DNA of 53,857 bases, taken from positions 1 to 53,857 of the forward strand of contig NZ_JACJQG010000070.1 in NCBI RefSeq assembly GCF_014696435.1. The letters run 5' to 3'. The DNA is from Calothrix anomala FACHB-343. Lineage in GTDB: Bacteria > Cyanobacteriota > Cyanobacteriia > Cyanobacteriales > Nostocaceae. Both the position numbers and the translations under genes were made by a program. The notes beneath the pieces were generated by a model that was not told the DNA's origin, did no database searches, and saw nothing but the letters and a program-made list of their open reading frames with translations. The first letter of the stretch is position 1. Every line of letters starts with the position of its first letter. Below, piece after piece: positions 44,639 through 53,763 of the stretch.

Positions 44639-45691
44639 TTATCGCCCTGCATGATATTCGTCAAATGTGATATAGCCCACATCAGTGACGTAGAGTTGAC
44701 ATTTATCTGTAATTTCCTTCATTAATGCCCAAGAAAATTTACTTTCATCATGTAAGTAAGGCTGCCAATTTTCTTTGATGCTCTTGTAAGCTAATCGCAG
44801 ATTATAAGAAGGGATTGCCGTAGATAGATGATGTGGTACGTGGACATTGATATCGTGGCAGAGAAATTCTATCCAGCGTGGATAATCACAATGAATAGTA
44901 CCAGATAGTTGTGCTAGTGCCTCGTTCCACTTGTGAGCGGCGACAAAAGGAACATCAAAGGTAGTATGGTGAACAATTGTGAAAGTACTCATCCAAAAAT
45001 GGTAAACCATCCAGGGTAACAGCCAAAATTTGACAAATCCCCAAATACCAGTTGTGGCGATGAGAAGCGGGAAAGCAACTACAGCAAATAGAACAACTAC
45101 AGCTACAGAGAATTTAATACTAGATTGGTCTTTGGTTTTGAAATTCCGCCAATCAAAATGAACAACTGCCCAATGTCCAATAGAACCTAGCCACCAAAGG
45201 CGATTACGCATAAAGCCTTCAAATACTGCTTTGCGGAATGGGCCCCAAGTTTCAAATACTTCTGGTCTAATTGGATGCCAAGCGTTGTCTTCATCCAGTT
45301 TATTTGTATGTTTATGGTGATGATTGTGCTTAATCCGCCAACTGTGGAAGGGATAAATCAAAGGTAGGAGTAATACATGCCCGACTAAATCATTTACCCA
45401 ACGACGGTTAGCAAACGAACGATGACCGCAATCATGAGCGATGACAAAAAAACCTGTTAAAGCAGTGCCTGTAAAAATCCAAGCAAAGGGTAAGAGAAAC
45501 CAAGGAGAAATAGCGATACTGACGTAGCCTAAAGCAACCATCAAAACTGCGATCGCCACATTTGTCCAAGCTTTAAACCGATTTTTTTTAAAGCACTCCT
45601 TTGGCAAGGTTTTAATAATATCTTTTAGCCTTAGGTCGGAGTTCCCAAGGTCATAAGTTTGATTTTGATTTTTGATTATTGATGTAGTCAT
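44639..45691 (-). CDS. desA: Acyl-lipid delta-12 desaturase DesA
   Basis: A 350-residue membrane desaturase with histidine boxes [17 protein letters not shown] and HVPHHLS. It converts oleoyl to linoleoyl groups on membrane lipids and supplies DesB and DesD. The start is ATG 45691 (MTTSIIKNQ) with AGG nine nt upstream; a GTG at 45721 adds ten residues and is less likely. The leader TTCAGGTTTTCATGAC is almost the same as that of desC. desC lies 217 bp upstream on the same strand. Confidence 0.93.
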   Translation of the reverse strand: MTTSIIKNQNQTYDLGNSDLRLKDIIKTLPKECFKKNRFKAWTNVAIAVLMVALGYVSIAISPWFLLPFAWIFTGTALTGFFVIAHDCGHRSFANRRWVNDLVGHVLLLPLIYPFHSWRIKHNHHHKHTNKLDEDNAWHPIRPEVFETWGPFRKAVFEGFMRNRLWWLGSIGHWAVVHFDWRNFKTKDQSSIKFSVAVVVLFAVVAFPLLIATTGIWGFVKFWLLPWMVYHFWMSTFTIVHHTTFDVPFVAAHKWNEALAQLSGTIHCDYPRWIEFLCHDINVHVPHHLSTAIPSYNLRLAYKSIKENWQPYLHDESKFSWALMKEITDKCQLYVTDVGYITFDEYHAGR

Positions 45692-45908
45692 GAAAACCTG
45701 AAAAACAACACAACCTATCACCTACACACCACAAAGTGGTTTGCCGCAAAGTTTCTTAACATTAACGTTTTGGATTATAGCAACCTAACCCATCCTGTAT
45801 GCGGAATTAGTAAATGGATATTTTTGTTGCTAAGAAAACTTTGTCACTAATTTACTGTCTACAGTCAACCTTCTCATGTCAAGGTTGGACTGAGCCGCAT
45901 TGACTGAC

Positions 45909-46727
45909 TTATGACTTTTTCTCTGCTAGCTTTACATTTGTAGCGAGACCAAGCAGTTGTAGCAATTGAATCGTCATCCAAGTCAGATCAATTTCCCACC
46001 ATTCCAAGCCGTGACGAGCTGAGTATTGGTAAGCGTGGTGATTATTGTGCCAGCCTTCACCAAATACCAGTACAGCTACCCACCAGCAATTGGTTGAGTT
46101 ATCGCCAGATTCATAGGTGCGGTAACCGAACTTGTGAGTAGCACTATTTACTAACCAAGTGCAGTGGTAAACCCAGACAATCCGCACAAAAATTCCCCAA
46201 ACAACCATCGGCCAACCACCTATCGCCAACAGCAACAAACCCAGAGCCACTTGGACGAGAATAAAATATTTTTGCAAAAACTGATAAACTGGGTCTTCGG
46301 CAATGTCTTTAGTGAAGCGAGGAACTTCAGCGTGAGCGGGTGCGTGATAAATCAGCCAACCCATATGGCTCCACCAAAAACCCTTATTAGAATCATGGGG
46401 GTCTTTTTCCGTATCCGAGTGTAGATGATGGATACGGTGTGTACCTACCCACTCAATTGGCCCGCCTTGACAGGCGAGAGTTCCACAAAGCACCAGTAGA
46501 TATTCCAACCATTTGGGAGTTTGAAAACTGCGATGGGTAACCAGGCGGTGAAAACCCAAAGTAATACCTAATCCACCAGTTATCCAGTAGAGCAATAAAC
46601 CGACACCAACTGCTGTCCAGCTAAAGTTGCTAGGTAGCAAGGCAAACAGCGCTCCGATGTGCAACGCAGCAAAGAATAGGGTATTAACCCAGTTAATTTG
46701 AAGTTTGGTTGAGGTAGCAATTGTCAT
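45909..46727 (-). CDS. desC: Acyl-lipid delta-9 desaturase DesC
   Basis: A 272-residue membrane desaturase with boxes HRLVTHRSF, HRIHHLHSD and EGWHNNHHAY, typical of cyanobacterial DesC. It puts the first double bond into stearoyl (or palmitoyl) groups on glycerolipids. First gene of the des cluster; the 83-bp gap to the divergent PLP enzyme gene must contain its promoter. ATG 46727 is preceded by the same TTCAGGTTT leader as desA. Confidence 0.93.
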   Translation of the reverse strand: MTIATSTKLQINWVNTLFFAALHIGALFALLPSNFSWTAVGVGLLLYWITGGLGITLGFHRLVTHRSFQTPKWLEYLLVLCGTLACQGGPIEWVGTHRIHHLHSDTEKDPHDSNKGFWWSHMGWLIYHAPAHAEVPRFTKDIAEDPVYQFLQKYFILVQVALGLLLLAIGGWPMVVWGIFVRIVWVYHCTWLVNSATHKFGYRTYESGDNSTNCWWVAVLVFGEGWHNNHHAYQYSARHGLEWWEIDLTWMTIQLLQLLGLATNVKLAEKKS

Positions 46728-46810
46728 GAGAAACCTGAATAGGAACGGTTAAGCCTAATCTGCGCGATCCCAAAAATCCGCATATTTATTTAATTTTTAA
46801 TGAGGAACCA

Positions 46811-48040
46811 ATGAACAGCTTGGAACAGCTGCGGCAAGCAGAACAGGCACTGTTAGAGATTTTTTCTGGAATTGACGCTCAGGTCAAGCAAAATCTTCAA
46901 CGAGTTTTAAATGCCTTTCGTCACCAACGTGTAGGGGCACACCACTTTGCAGGTGTAAGTGGCTACGGTCACGATGATTTAGGAAGAGAAACTTTAGATA
47001 AAGTTTTTGCCGAAGTAATGGGTGCCGAGGCTGCGGCAGTACGGGTGCAGTTTGTGTCTGGGACTCACGCGATCGCTTGTGCCTTATTTGGTGTGTTGCG
47101 TCCTGGAGATGAAATGTTAGCAGTGGTCGGTTCTCCCTACGATACGCTCGAAGAAGTCATTGGTTTAAGGGGTCAAGGACAAGGCTCCCTTATTGAGTTT
47201 GGCATAAATTACCGCCAATTAGACTTAACTAGCGAAGGAACTATAGATTGGCAGGCTTTAAGTACTAGCGTGGCTAATAACACAGGTTTAGTATTAATAC
47301 AACGTTCTTGTGGTTATTCTTGGCGACCGAGTTTATCGATTGCTGATATTGAAAAAATTGTCAAATTAGTCAAACAGCAAAATCCCAATACTGTGTGCTT
47401 TGTAGACAATTGCTACGGCGAATTTATCGAAACTCAAGAACCCACCCATGTGGGTGCCGATTTAATGGCTGGTTCCTTAATTAAAAATCCAGGTGGCACT
47501 ATTGTCACTGCCGGTGGCTATGTCGCCGGTCGTGCTGACTTAGTCGAAGCCGCAGCCTGTCGCCTTACCGCCCCTGGGATTGGCAGTTATGGCGGTGCTA
47601 CCTTTGACCAAAATCGGCTTTTATTCCAAGGCTTATTTCTCGCACCCCAGATGGTAGGAGAAGCGATGAAAGGCACTTATCTGACAGGGTATGTATTTGA
47701 TAAATTAGGTTATCCTGTCAATCCAGCACCTTTAGCGCCCCGTGGCGATGTCATTCAAGCCATCAAACTCGGTTCCGCCGAAAAGCTAATTGCCTTCTGT
47801 AAAGCCGTACAACAGAATTCTCCTATCGGTTCCTACCTAGACCCCATCCCCGATGAAATGCCGGGGTATGAGAGCCAAGTAGTCATGGCTGGAGGCACGT
47901 TTATTGAGGGTAGCACCTTAGAATTTTCTGCGGACGGGCCGTTGCGCGAGCCTTATGTAGTTTATTGCCAAGGGGGGACGCATTGGACGCATATTGCGAT
48001 CGCATTGGAAGCGGCGATCGCATCTGTGGGGCCTGCTTGA
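46811..48040 (+). CDS. PLP-dependent enzyme of the aluminium-resistance / methionine gamma-lyase family
   Basis: A 409-residue fold-type I PLP protein of the YnbB-like family. Seen: AVRVQFVSGTHAIACALFG, VVGSPYDTLEEVIG, CFVDNCYGEF (PLP-ring aspartate) and SLIKNPGGTIVTAGGYVAG with the Schiff-base lysine. Relatives are annotated as aluminium resistance protein or C-S lyase; the true reaction is not established. Full length; start ATG with GAGG 6 nt upstream. It is divergent from desC. Confidence 0.88.
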   Translation: MNSLEQLRQAEQALLEIFSGIDAQVKQNLQRVLNAFRHQRVGAHHFAGVSGYGHDDLGRETLDKVFAEVMGAEAAAVRVQFVSGTHAIACALFGVLRPGDEMLAVVGSPYDTLEEVIGLRGQGQGSLIEFGINYRQLDLTSEGTIDWQALSTSVANNTGLVLIQRSCGYSWRPSLSIADIEKIVKLVKQQNPNTVCFVDNCYGEFIETQEPTHVGADLMAGSLIKNPGGTIVTAGGYVAGRADLVEAAACRLTAPGIGSYGGATFDQNRLLFQGLFLAPQMVGEAMKGTYLTGYVFDKLGYPVNPAPLAPRGDVIQAIKLGSAEKLIAFCKAVQQNSPIGSYLDPIPDEMPGYESQVVMAGGTFIEGSTLEFSADGPLREPYVVYCQGGTHWTHIAIALEAAIASVGPA

Positions 48041-48224
48041 GGAAGGCAGGAGGCAGGAGGTTTTGTTTAAGTAGGGTGGGAATATTCACTTAATCAGTAA
48101 TTAGAGCCACCAAATCTTTAATTTTGGTATATTTTTTACCCTTCGTTTTCCTGGCTTTTGACTGTAGCCGCAAAAATGCAAAGACCATTTTTCCTTCTGC
48201 CTCCTGCCCTCTGCCCTCTGCCTT

Positions 48225-49418
48225 TTATTCCGGTAACTTATACTGTTCAACAATCCGTTTAGCATACTCCGGCACATGCGCCTCTAATTTCTCCGGATGA
48301 TTCCGCTTCACATACAGATAATTCCGCGTAAAGTGAGAATCAATCGAAAATCTTGCATATTCTAAACCTTTCGGGCCGATTCTCTCAATTACCACACCCA
48401 TTAATTTTGCTGCCCACATTGGTAAAGTCACAGCTTTATCGTAAGCCGGAATGCTTTGCTGTACAGCTTCTTTACGATTACCTTGGGACATTACAGGTTG
48501 AGTATCTAACTGATCTTTTACCAAGTCCAGCATTTCTTTACCTGTATCATTTCTCACCACAATCCATTGCCAGCCAAAGGGCGCGCCCATGTAGCCGACA
48601 ACTAAATCGGCTAGGGAATTAACGTAATCAAAGCAACTCATACATGAGGGGGCAAAGACATCTTTGAGTTTGTTGGTTTTTAAGCCAAAGAAGGGCACGG
48701 TTTCTGTAGATCCGTCCTCATGTTTGAAGTGAACGCGGAAGTCTTGCATAAATTCATAATGCACGACTGTTTCAGGCGAGCGGCTGGTGGTTTCTAAGAA
48801 TTTTTGCAGTCCAGCGCGGGTGACATTATCTACGCAAGGTGTACCTAAAACATAGAGCTTTTCTAAGCCTAGTTGTTTTTCTACGGCTCTTAATGCCTGG
48901 ATTTGGCAACCAACGCCAATTACTAATAGCCGCTTCATCCCCGATTTTTCGATTTCCTCTAAAACTGAGAGATTGGGCGATAGTGTTGGTTTATTTACTC
49001 GTGCTGCCAGTATTTCCTCTGGGGTACGGGCGATGATGGGCATTGGTTGAAAGCGATCTTCTTTGGTATTTTGCACGCAAACAACACCTTCAACTATGCC
49101 GCGATTCAACATTTCAATGGCGAGGGAACTGACAATACCCGTCCATTGTGCGCCTTCGATAGGCTGCTGTTTCCGCGCCGCCATCATGTCTTGATGAACG
49201 CCAAAGTAGAGTTCATCGGGGTTATCGAGGTTGCGGGGGCGGTTGTGGGCTTGTGTTTCTAAGTCGCCAATCTGCTGATTAATGAAAGCGCAGGCTTCTT
49301 TGACGTAGTGGATGTAGTATGTATCGCACAATCCACACTCGCTGCACAGTTCTTTAGCAGGGCGGCGGCTAGTGGGTTTTAAGGCTTTGGCTTTTTTATG
49401 AGGAGAAACCGAAGTCAT
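48225..49418 (-). CDS. bciB: 3,8-divinyl (proto)chlorophyllide 8-vinyl reductase, BciB/CvrA type
   Basis: A 397-residue iron-sulfur flavoprotein of the F420-hydrogenase beta-subunit family. N-terminal CSECGLC (C25, C28, C31) plus C41-area KEAC provide cluster ligands; FAPSCMSCFDYVN gives a second set. Length and sequence style match Synechocystis Slr1923, the ferredoxin-dependent 8-vinyl reductase needed for monovinyl chlorophyll. The related plant-type 7-hydroxymethyl chlorophyll a reductase is the alternative. It stands as a single gene, convergent with the PLP enzyme. Confidence 0.88.
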   Translation of the reverse strand: MTSVSPHKKAKALKPTSRRPAKELCSECGLCDTYYIHYVKEACAFINQQIGDLETQAHNRPRNLDNPDELYFGVHQDMMAARKQQPIEGAQWTGIVSSLAIEMLNRGIVEGVVCVQNTKEDRFQPMPIIARTPEEILAARVNKPTLSPNLSVLEEIEKSGMKRLLVIGVGCQIQALRAVEKQLGLEKLYVLGTPCVDNVTRAGLQKFLETTSRSPETVVHYEFMQDFRVHFKHEDGSTETVPFFGLKTNKLKDVFAPSCMSCFDYVNSLADLVVGYMGAPFGWQWIVVRNDTGKEMLDLVKDQLDTQPVMSQGNRKEAVQQSIPAYDKAVTLPMWAAKLMGVVIERIGPKGLEYARFSIDSHFTRNYLYVKRNHPEKLEAHVPEYAKRIVEQYKLPE

Positions 49419-49594
49419 ATAAATTCGTTGTTTTATCCAGGCATCGCTTTTACTACAATACCTTCATAGGCTATGCACTTCACGATAGAAATTGAGCATG
49501 AAGAGGATAGACACAGTTTTAAGTATTTTTTCCATTCTCATCTGTTTTTTATTTGGAGCATCGTTGATTAAGAGATTCTCCAAATCAATTTAAA

Positions 49595-51361
49595 GTGACT
49601 AAAAATTCTCAAACAGGTGCAGCATTTATTGCTGGAGGTAGCATAACAGGCGCTGGTGTTTCCGCAACAGTTGGCGGGATGGGGTTAGCCGGAGGATTTG
49701 GTGCTGTAGGAATTGGTACAGTTCCAGTAGTTGGGATTGGTGCTGTCGGTGGTGCAGCAGTTTATGGCGCTTTTACAGCAATAGCACAAGGAGATGCGGC
49801 TGCTTTCGGTGCAATGGGAATTGGCGCAGTTGGTGGTGCTGGCTTTTCTAGCGTCGTGGGTGGTATGGGATTAGTTGCACCAAAAATAGGGCTGGCGTTT
49901 GGTATTGGTACAGTACCTATGGTAGGAGTTGGTGCGGTGGTAGGACTGGCTGCTTATGGTATCGCCAAGCTTTTAGATGAATCGGAAATTCGGGAAACTC
50001 CCACACAGGTTTTTGAACGAATGGAAGAGAAAGTCTTACAGATGGATTATTCTGCCGCAGCAGTGATGGAGTTGGAAGCATTTTTATCTGGTGAGGATCT
50101 CAATCAAAAATTTGCGGCTTTGGAAATTGAAGATGAGTTGCAAGTATTGAAGGCTAAATTCAAGGAAAAACAGAAAACCCAGAATGATAAATTTGTTAAT
50201 CCTCAACCTGAGACTCCCAAAACTCAAAAAAAAATAATTCCTGTCATCATCCCAGCAACTGAAGCTTGGAAATGTGTGAACACACTTAAGGGACACTTAG
50301 CGGCAATCAATGCGATCGCTCTTAGTCCTGATGGTAAAATCCTGGCTACTGGCAGTAATGACAAACAAGTTCATCTCTGGGATTTAAGGACTGGAAAATG
50401 GCTGTATACCTTCTCTGGGCAAGCAGAAGCCGTTTTATCTGTAGCGATTAGTCCCGATGGACAGAAAATTATCAGTGGTAGTGGCGATCGCAAAATTAGC
50501 AGTTGGCAGATAAATACTCAAAAATTCTGGCGGACATATTCTTATTTAAACTCTCCCTACAGTCATAATGGTTTTGTTAATTCAGTAGCTTTTAGTCCAG
50601 ATGGTAAATACATTGCTAGTGGTAGTAGCGATAAAACTATCAGAATTTGGGGAAGTGATACGGGAACAATCAAATCTACGTTAAATGGACATTTAGATGC
50701 AGTTATATCTGTTGTTTTCAGTCCAGATGGTAACTATATTATTAGTGGTAGTGCAGATAAAACTATCAGAATTTGGGATATCAAAACTGGTAAACAGCGC
50801 TTTATATTATCTGCACATTTAGGAGCAGTTAATACAATTGCTATTTGTGCTGATAGTCAAACTTTGATTAGTGGCAGTACAGACACCACAATTAAACTTT
50901 GGCATCTCAACAATGGCGAATTAATCCGTACTCTAAATGGACACAAAACGGCTATTTTATCTATTAGTCTCAGCCGTGATGGGAAAACTTTAGCTAGTAG
51001 CAGCAGTGATGGTATAATTAACATTTGGGATATTCTAACAGGGGAAATTATCCAAACTTTTTATGGATTTAGTCCCGTAGCTTTTAGCCCAGATGGTAAA
51101 ACCTTGATTAGTGGGGGTAATCATGGTACAGCCAAAATTTGGCAACAAACTCAAAGCTTTGAAGAATTAATAATCCATAATTTACTTTCTAGCTCTTGGT
51201 GGGAAGTTTTGGGTGTCGATAAAAATGCTCATCCTCAAGAAGTAAAGCTTGCTTACCGTCAATTAGCTAGATTGTATCATCCTGATATCAATACTTCTGA
51301 GAATGCTAAAGCATCAATGCAAGCACTTAATCAGGCTTATCAAAAGTTTCTCAAACAATAG
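49595..51361 (+). CDS. Glycine-zipper membrane domain, WD40 repeats and C-terminal J domain fusion
   Basis: A 588-residue protein with three parts. Residues ~5-130 are very rich in glycine, alanine and valine (VGIGTVPVVGIGAVGGAAVYG recurs as FGIGTVPMVGVGAVVGLA), probably membrane-inserted hairpins. A helical acidic linker (~130-220) follows. About seven WD40 repeats (~225-520; FSPDGKYIASGSSDKTIRIW type) should form a propeller. A J domain ends the protein (WWEVLGVDKNAHPQEVKLAY with HPD near 568). J domains stimulate Hsp70 ATPase. GTG start at 49595 without an evident ribosome-binding site, so the start is uncertain. No operon partner. Confidence 0.85.
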   Translation: MTKNSQTGAAFIAGGSITGAGVSATVGGMGLAGGFGAVGIGTVPVVGIGAVGGAAVYGAFTAIAQGDAAAFGAMGIGAVGGAGFSSVVGGMGLVAPKIGLAFGIGTVPMVGVGAVVGLAAYGIAKLLDESEIRETPTQVFERMEEKVLQMDYSAAAVMELEAFLSGEDLNQKFAALEIEDELQVLKAKFKEKQKTQNDKFVNPQPETPKTQKKIIPVIIPATEAWKCVNTLKGHLAAINAIALSPDGKILATGSNDKQVHLWDLRTGKWLYTFSGQAEAVLSVAISPDGQKIISGSGDRKISSWQINTQKFWRTYSYLNSPYSHNGFVNSVAFSPDGKYIASGSSDKTIRIWGSDTGTIKSTLNGHLDAVISVVFSPDGNYIISGSADKTIRIWDIKTGKQRFILSAHLGAVNTIAICADSQTLISGSTDTTIKLWHLNNGELIRTLNGHKTAILSISLSRDGKTLASSSSDGIINIWDILTGEIIQTFYGFSPVAFSPDGKTLISGGNHGTAKIWQQTQSFEELIIHNLLSSSWWEVLGVDKNAHPQEVKLAYRQLARLYHPDINTSENAKASMQALNQAYQKFLKQ

Positions 51362-51475
51362 CAAGTTAATAATCAAAGCCGAGTTAATTAATTGTCGGTT
51401 TTTGTTGCGGTAAAACCATCAGGTTGGAAAATTTAACTAATCATTCTTCTCAAAAAAAATGTGACCAATTGGTAG

Positions 51476-51496
51476 GGGCATGGCATTGCCATGCCC
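51476..51496. repeat. Perfect palindrome, copy 2
   Basis: Same 21-bp palindrome as at 11484-11504, here between two convergent genes, where it could form a terminator stem for both. Confidence 0.8.
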
Positions 51497-51505
51497 TATT
51501 CATAA

Positions 51506-52702
51506 TTAATTTGTAGTTGATTTGGCAATTGCACCTAATTGCAAACCTGAGGGATAATTACCATCTTCTTTGATGCGTTTAATTTCTGCATCACCAATTC
51601 GTAAATTGAGTTTTTGCGCTATTGTCCTGACAATATCTCCGCGATCGATGACGCCAGCTACTGCACCAGCAGGAGAAATTACGGTAATCCTTGGTAACTG
51701 TTCATTCTCCATTTTATTAATTACTTCTGCTAAAACAGTAGATTCGGCAATTGTAGGTATTTCTGATAAAGGATGCACGATACTTTGGATAGTTTGAGTT
51801 TCCCAGGCGCTTCTTTCTACTAAGCGTAAATCATCAATGGCAACCATACCGCGATAACGTCCATCAGCAGCTGCAAAATAAATTGGTGGCGCATTACTAT
51901 CTAATAAATAGGAATCAGCAAAGGAACGCAATGTTTGCTCGGCGTCAACTACGCGAAAATCGCGAGTCATTGCATCGCTAGCTGGGACTTTTAACAGAGT
52001 TTCTTGTAATGTGGTGACGCTGTCGTAGGTGTTGGCGTTGCGAATGCCAAACCAACCTATCAAGACAATCCACAAACCTAAGGCTAGTTCTCTGGTAAAA
52101 AAGTCTATGGCAAAACCTAAAGCGATCGCTCCATAACCTAAAATTTGTCCCGCCCTTGCTGCTAAGTGTACCGCTTGAAAGCGATCGCCTGTAATTTTCC
52201 ATAATGCAGCTTTGAGTACTTGTCCGCCATCTAGGGGTAAGCCGGGAATTAAGTTAAATAAGGCGACAACTAAGTTAATTCTCGCTAAATCGCTCACCAT
52301 AACGCTAATGGGGCTAGTTTCTGGTAAGACATAAGATAGTAACCGCAGGATAAAAAATAACCCAATACTTACTAAAGGCCCCGCGATCGCTACTTGAAAT
52401 GCTTTAAACGGTGTTTTCGATTCTTCTTCTATTGCGGCAATTCCACCGAATAAAAATAAGGTAATGGAATTAACTCGAATTCCTTGCGATCGCGCTGCTA
52501 AACTATGACCGAGTTCGTGTAATAACACTGAAGCAAATAGCAGCAGTGCCATTACCATTCCCGCACTCCAAGCTAACACGCTTCCCCATGCTTCATAAGC
52601 TACCCCAAAGTTGAGGGTGGCTAACCCTAAAATTACGAACCACAAAGGATCTAAAAATAGTGGAATGCCAAATAAAGATCCGATTTTCCAATTTGTTTGC
52701 AT
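51506..52702 (-). CDS. Site-2 protease (M50 family) with CBS domains
   Basis: A 398-residue intramembrane metalloprotease. HELGH (VLLHELGHSLAARS, ~62-66) and NLIPGLPLDGGQVL (~155) supply the zinc ligands within about six membrane segments. Two CBS domains follow (~240-375: VPASDAMTRDFRVVDAEQTL and SIVHPLSEIPTIAESTVL), probably nucleotide-binding. Such proteases cleave membrane-bound anti-sigma factors or transcription factors. No partner is adjacent. Full length. Confidence 0.9.
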   Translation of the reverse strand: MQTNWKIGSLFGIPLFLDPLWFVILGLATLNFGVAYEAWGSVLAWSAGMVMALLLFASVLLHELGHSLAARSQGIRVNSITLFLFGGIAAIEEESKTPFKAFQVAIAGPLVSIGLFFILRLLSYVLPETSPISVMVSDLARINLVVALFNLIPGLPLDGGQVLKAALWKITGDRFQAVHLAARAGQILGYGAIALGFAIDFFTRELALGLWIVLIGWFGIRNANTYDSVTTLQETLLKVPASDAMTRDFRVVDAEQTLRSFADSYLLDSNAPPIYFAAADGRYRGMVAIDDLRLVERSAWETQTIQSIVHPLSEIPTIAESTVLAEVINKMENEQLPRITVISPAGAVAGVIDRGDIVRTIAQKLNLRIGDAEIKRIKEDGNYPSGLQLGAIAKSTTN

Positions 52703-53225
52703 GACATTGTCCTAAAAGTAGATATTTACATTTCCAAGTGATATAAATAATACAAGTACGTTTTTATACTCAATATTTGCCTATGGGCGAGCGATCGCTC
52801 AAAACTCAGATCTACCAAGTCTTGAGGGTAATGCTCTCATTTCTAGAATAGACAATTAATCATATTTAATCACTTTGAGAAAATAAATTGATTCTTCCTC
52901 AAGAATCAATAAATCTGATAAGTGCCCAGTCAGCAACCATAATTTCTCAAGTTGCAAATTTGACTGACAGTAAAACTAATCAAATTTATTAAAACTGTTG
53001 CAGCACTTATTACAGCAAATTTCTGTCTTGTTCGGCAAATCTGCTGAAATCAATGCATTCCCTACTTAATAATCAGTAATTTTTTGTGACTTTTAACAAT
53101 TCAAGTATCGGCTTATTTACCCATTTTATCATTTTTGTAAATAGCCGAACTCTTACATAAAAGAGATTATGTTAGCGTTAAGTTAACGCTGGATTTAGTA
53201 ATACTATATTTTTGAGATAGACAGT
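52703..53225. other. AT-rich gene-free region with operator-like palindrome
   Basis: No gene seen. At 53174-53190 is AGCGTTAA, one G, TTAACGCT, a palindrome 36 bp before the next start codon. TACTATATT at 53203-53211 could be a -10 box for that gene. Confidence 0.45.
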
Positions 53226-53513
53226 ATGCTTTTACCAGTTTTATACATGGAAAGCCTAGATGAAATAGACAGCGAAAATCTATCTCGCGGTGAAATTCAA
53301 GTGCGTCAGATTGCTAGAAATATGTCTGTATTTCCGGCTTTTTGTATTTATGCACTATTTTTACCGCTACTGATGATTTTATATTACTGTTATGAACCAG
53401 CGAAAGAAGCCTTTCAAGGTTTTATCTTTACTTTTATTCTCAAACCAATTCGCTGGGTTTGCTACAAAATAGTTTTTATAATTTGTGATGCTGTCAGAAA
53501 ACTTAATAGTTGA
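53226..53513 (+). CDS. Small membrane protein, unknown
   Basis: A 95-residue protein. An acidic N-terminus (ESLDEIDSENLSRGEIQVRQI) is followed by hydrophobic segments at about 34-57 and 64-88 with a tryptophan and several cysteines. The start could be ATG 53226 or 53247 (MESLDEI). No family recognised. Flanked by copies of TAGCGTTAAGTTAA on both sides (53173 and 53606), suggesting specific regulation or an inserted unit. Confidence 0.6.
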   Translation: MLLPVLYMESLDEIDSENLSRGEIQVRQIARNMSVFPAFCIYALFLPLLMILYYCYEPAKEAFQGFIFTFILKPIRWVCYKIVFIICDAVRKLNS

Positions 53514-53538
53514 AGAATAATATTAAATATTCAAAATC

Positions 53539-53578
53539 GGCAGAAAACTAAGCACTTCTAAGCACCTAGCTTTCTGCC
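53539..53578 (+). terminator. Hairpin after the small membrane protein gene
   Basis: GGCAGAAA (53539-53546) pairs with TTTCTGCC (53571-53578), 25 bp after the stop. No T-run follows on the plus strand, so it may act as a weak terminator or mRNA end structure. Confidence 0.45.
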
Positions 53579-53713
53579 TATAGAATCCGTTAATCAGAAT
53601 ATATCTAGCGTTAAGTTAATCTGAAAACGGTAGCAACGCATCAATTTAGGTGAGAAACAACCTGAATAAATTTTCAGGATTGTCCCGCTTTTATTCCTAA
53701 AAATTTTGACACT

Positions 53714-53763
53714 CCCCTGCCTGATTAAATTTTGCTACGCTCATTTAATGGAAAAGGCAGGGG
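53714..53763. repeat. Hairpin resembling an IS200/IS605 right end
   Basis: CCCCTGCCT (53714-53722) pairs with AGGCAGGGG (53755-53763), with ATTAAA / TTTAAT inside. Subterminal hairpins of this type mark the ends of IS200/IS605-family elements in cyanobacteria. Confidence 0.45.
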
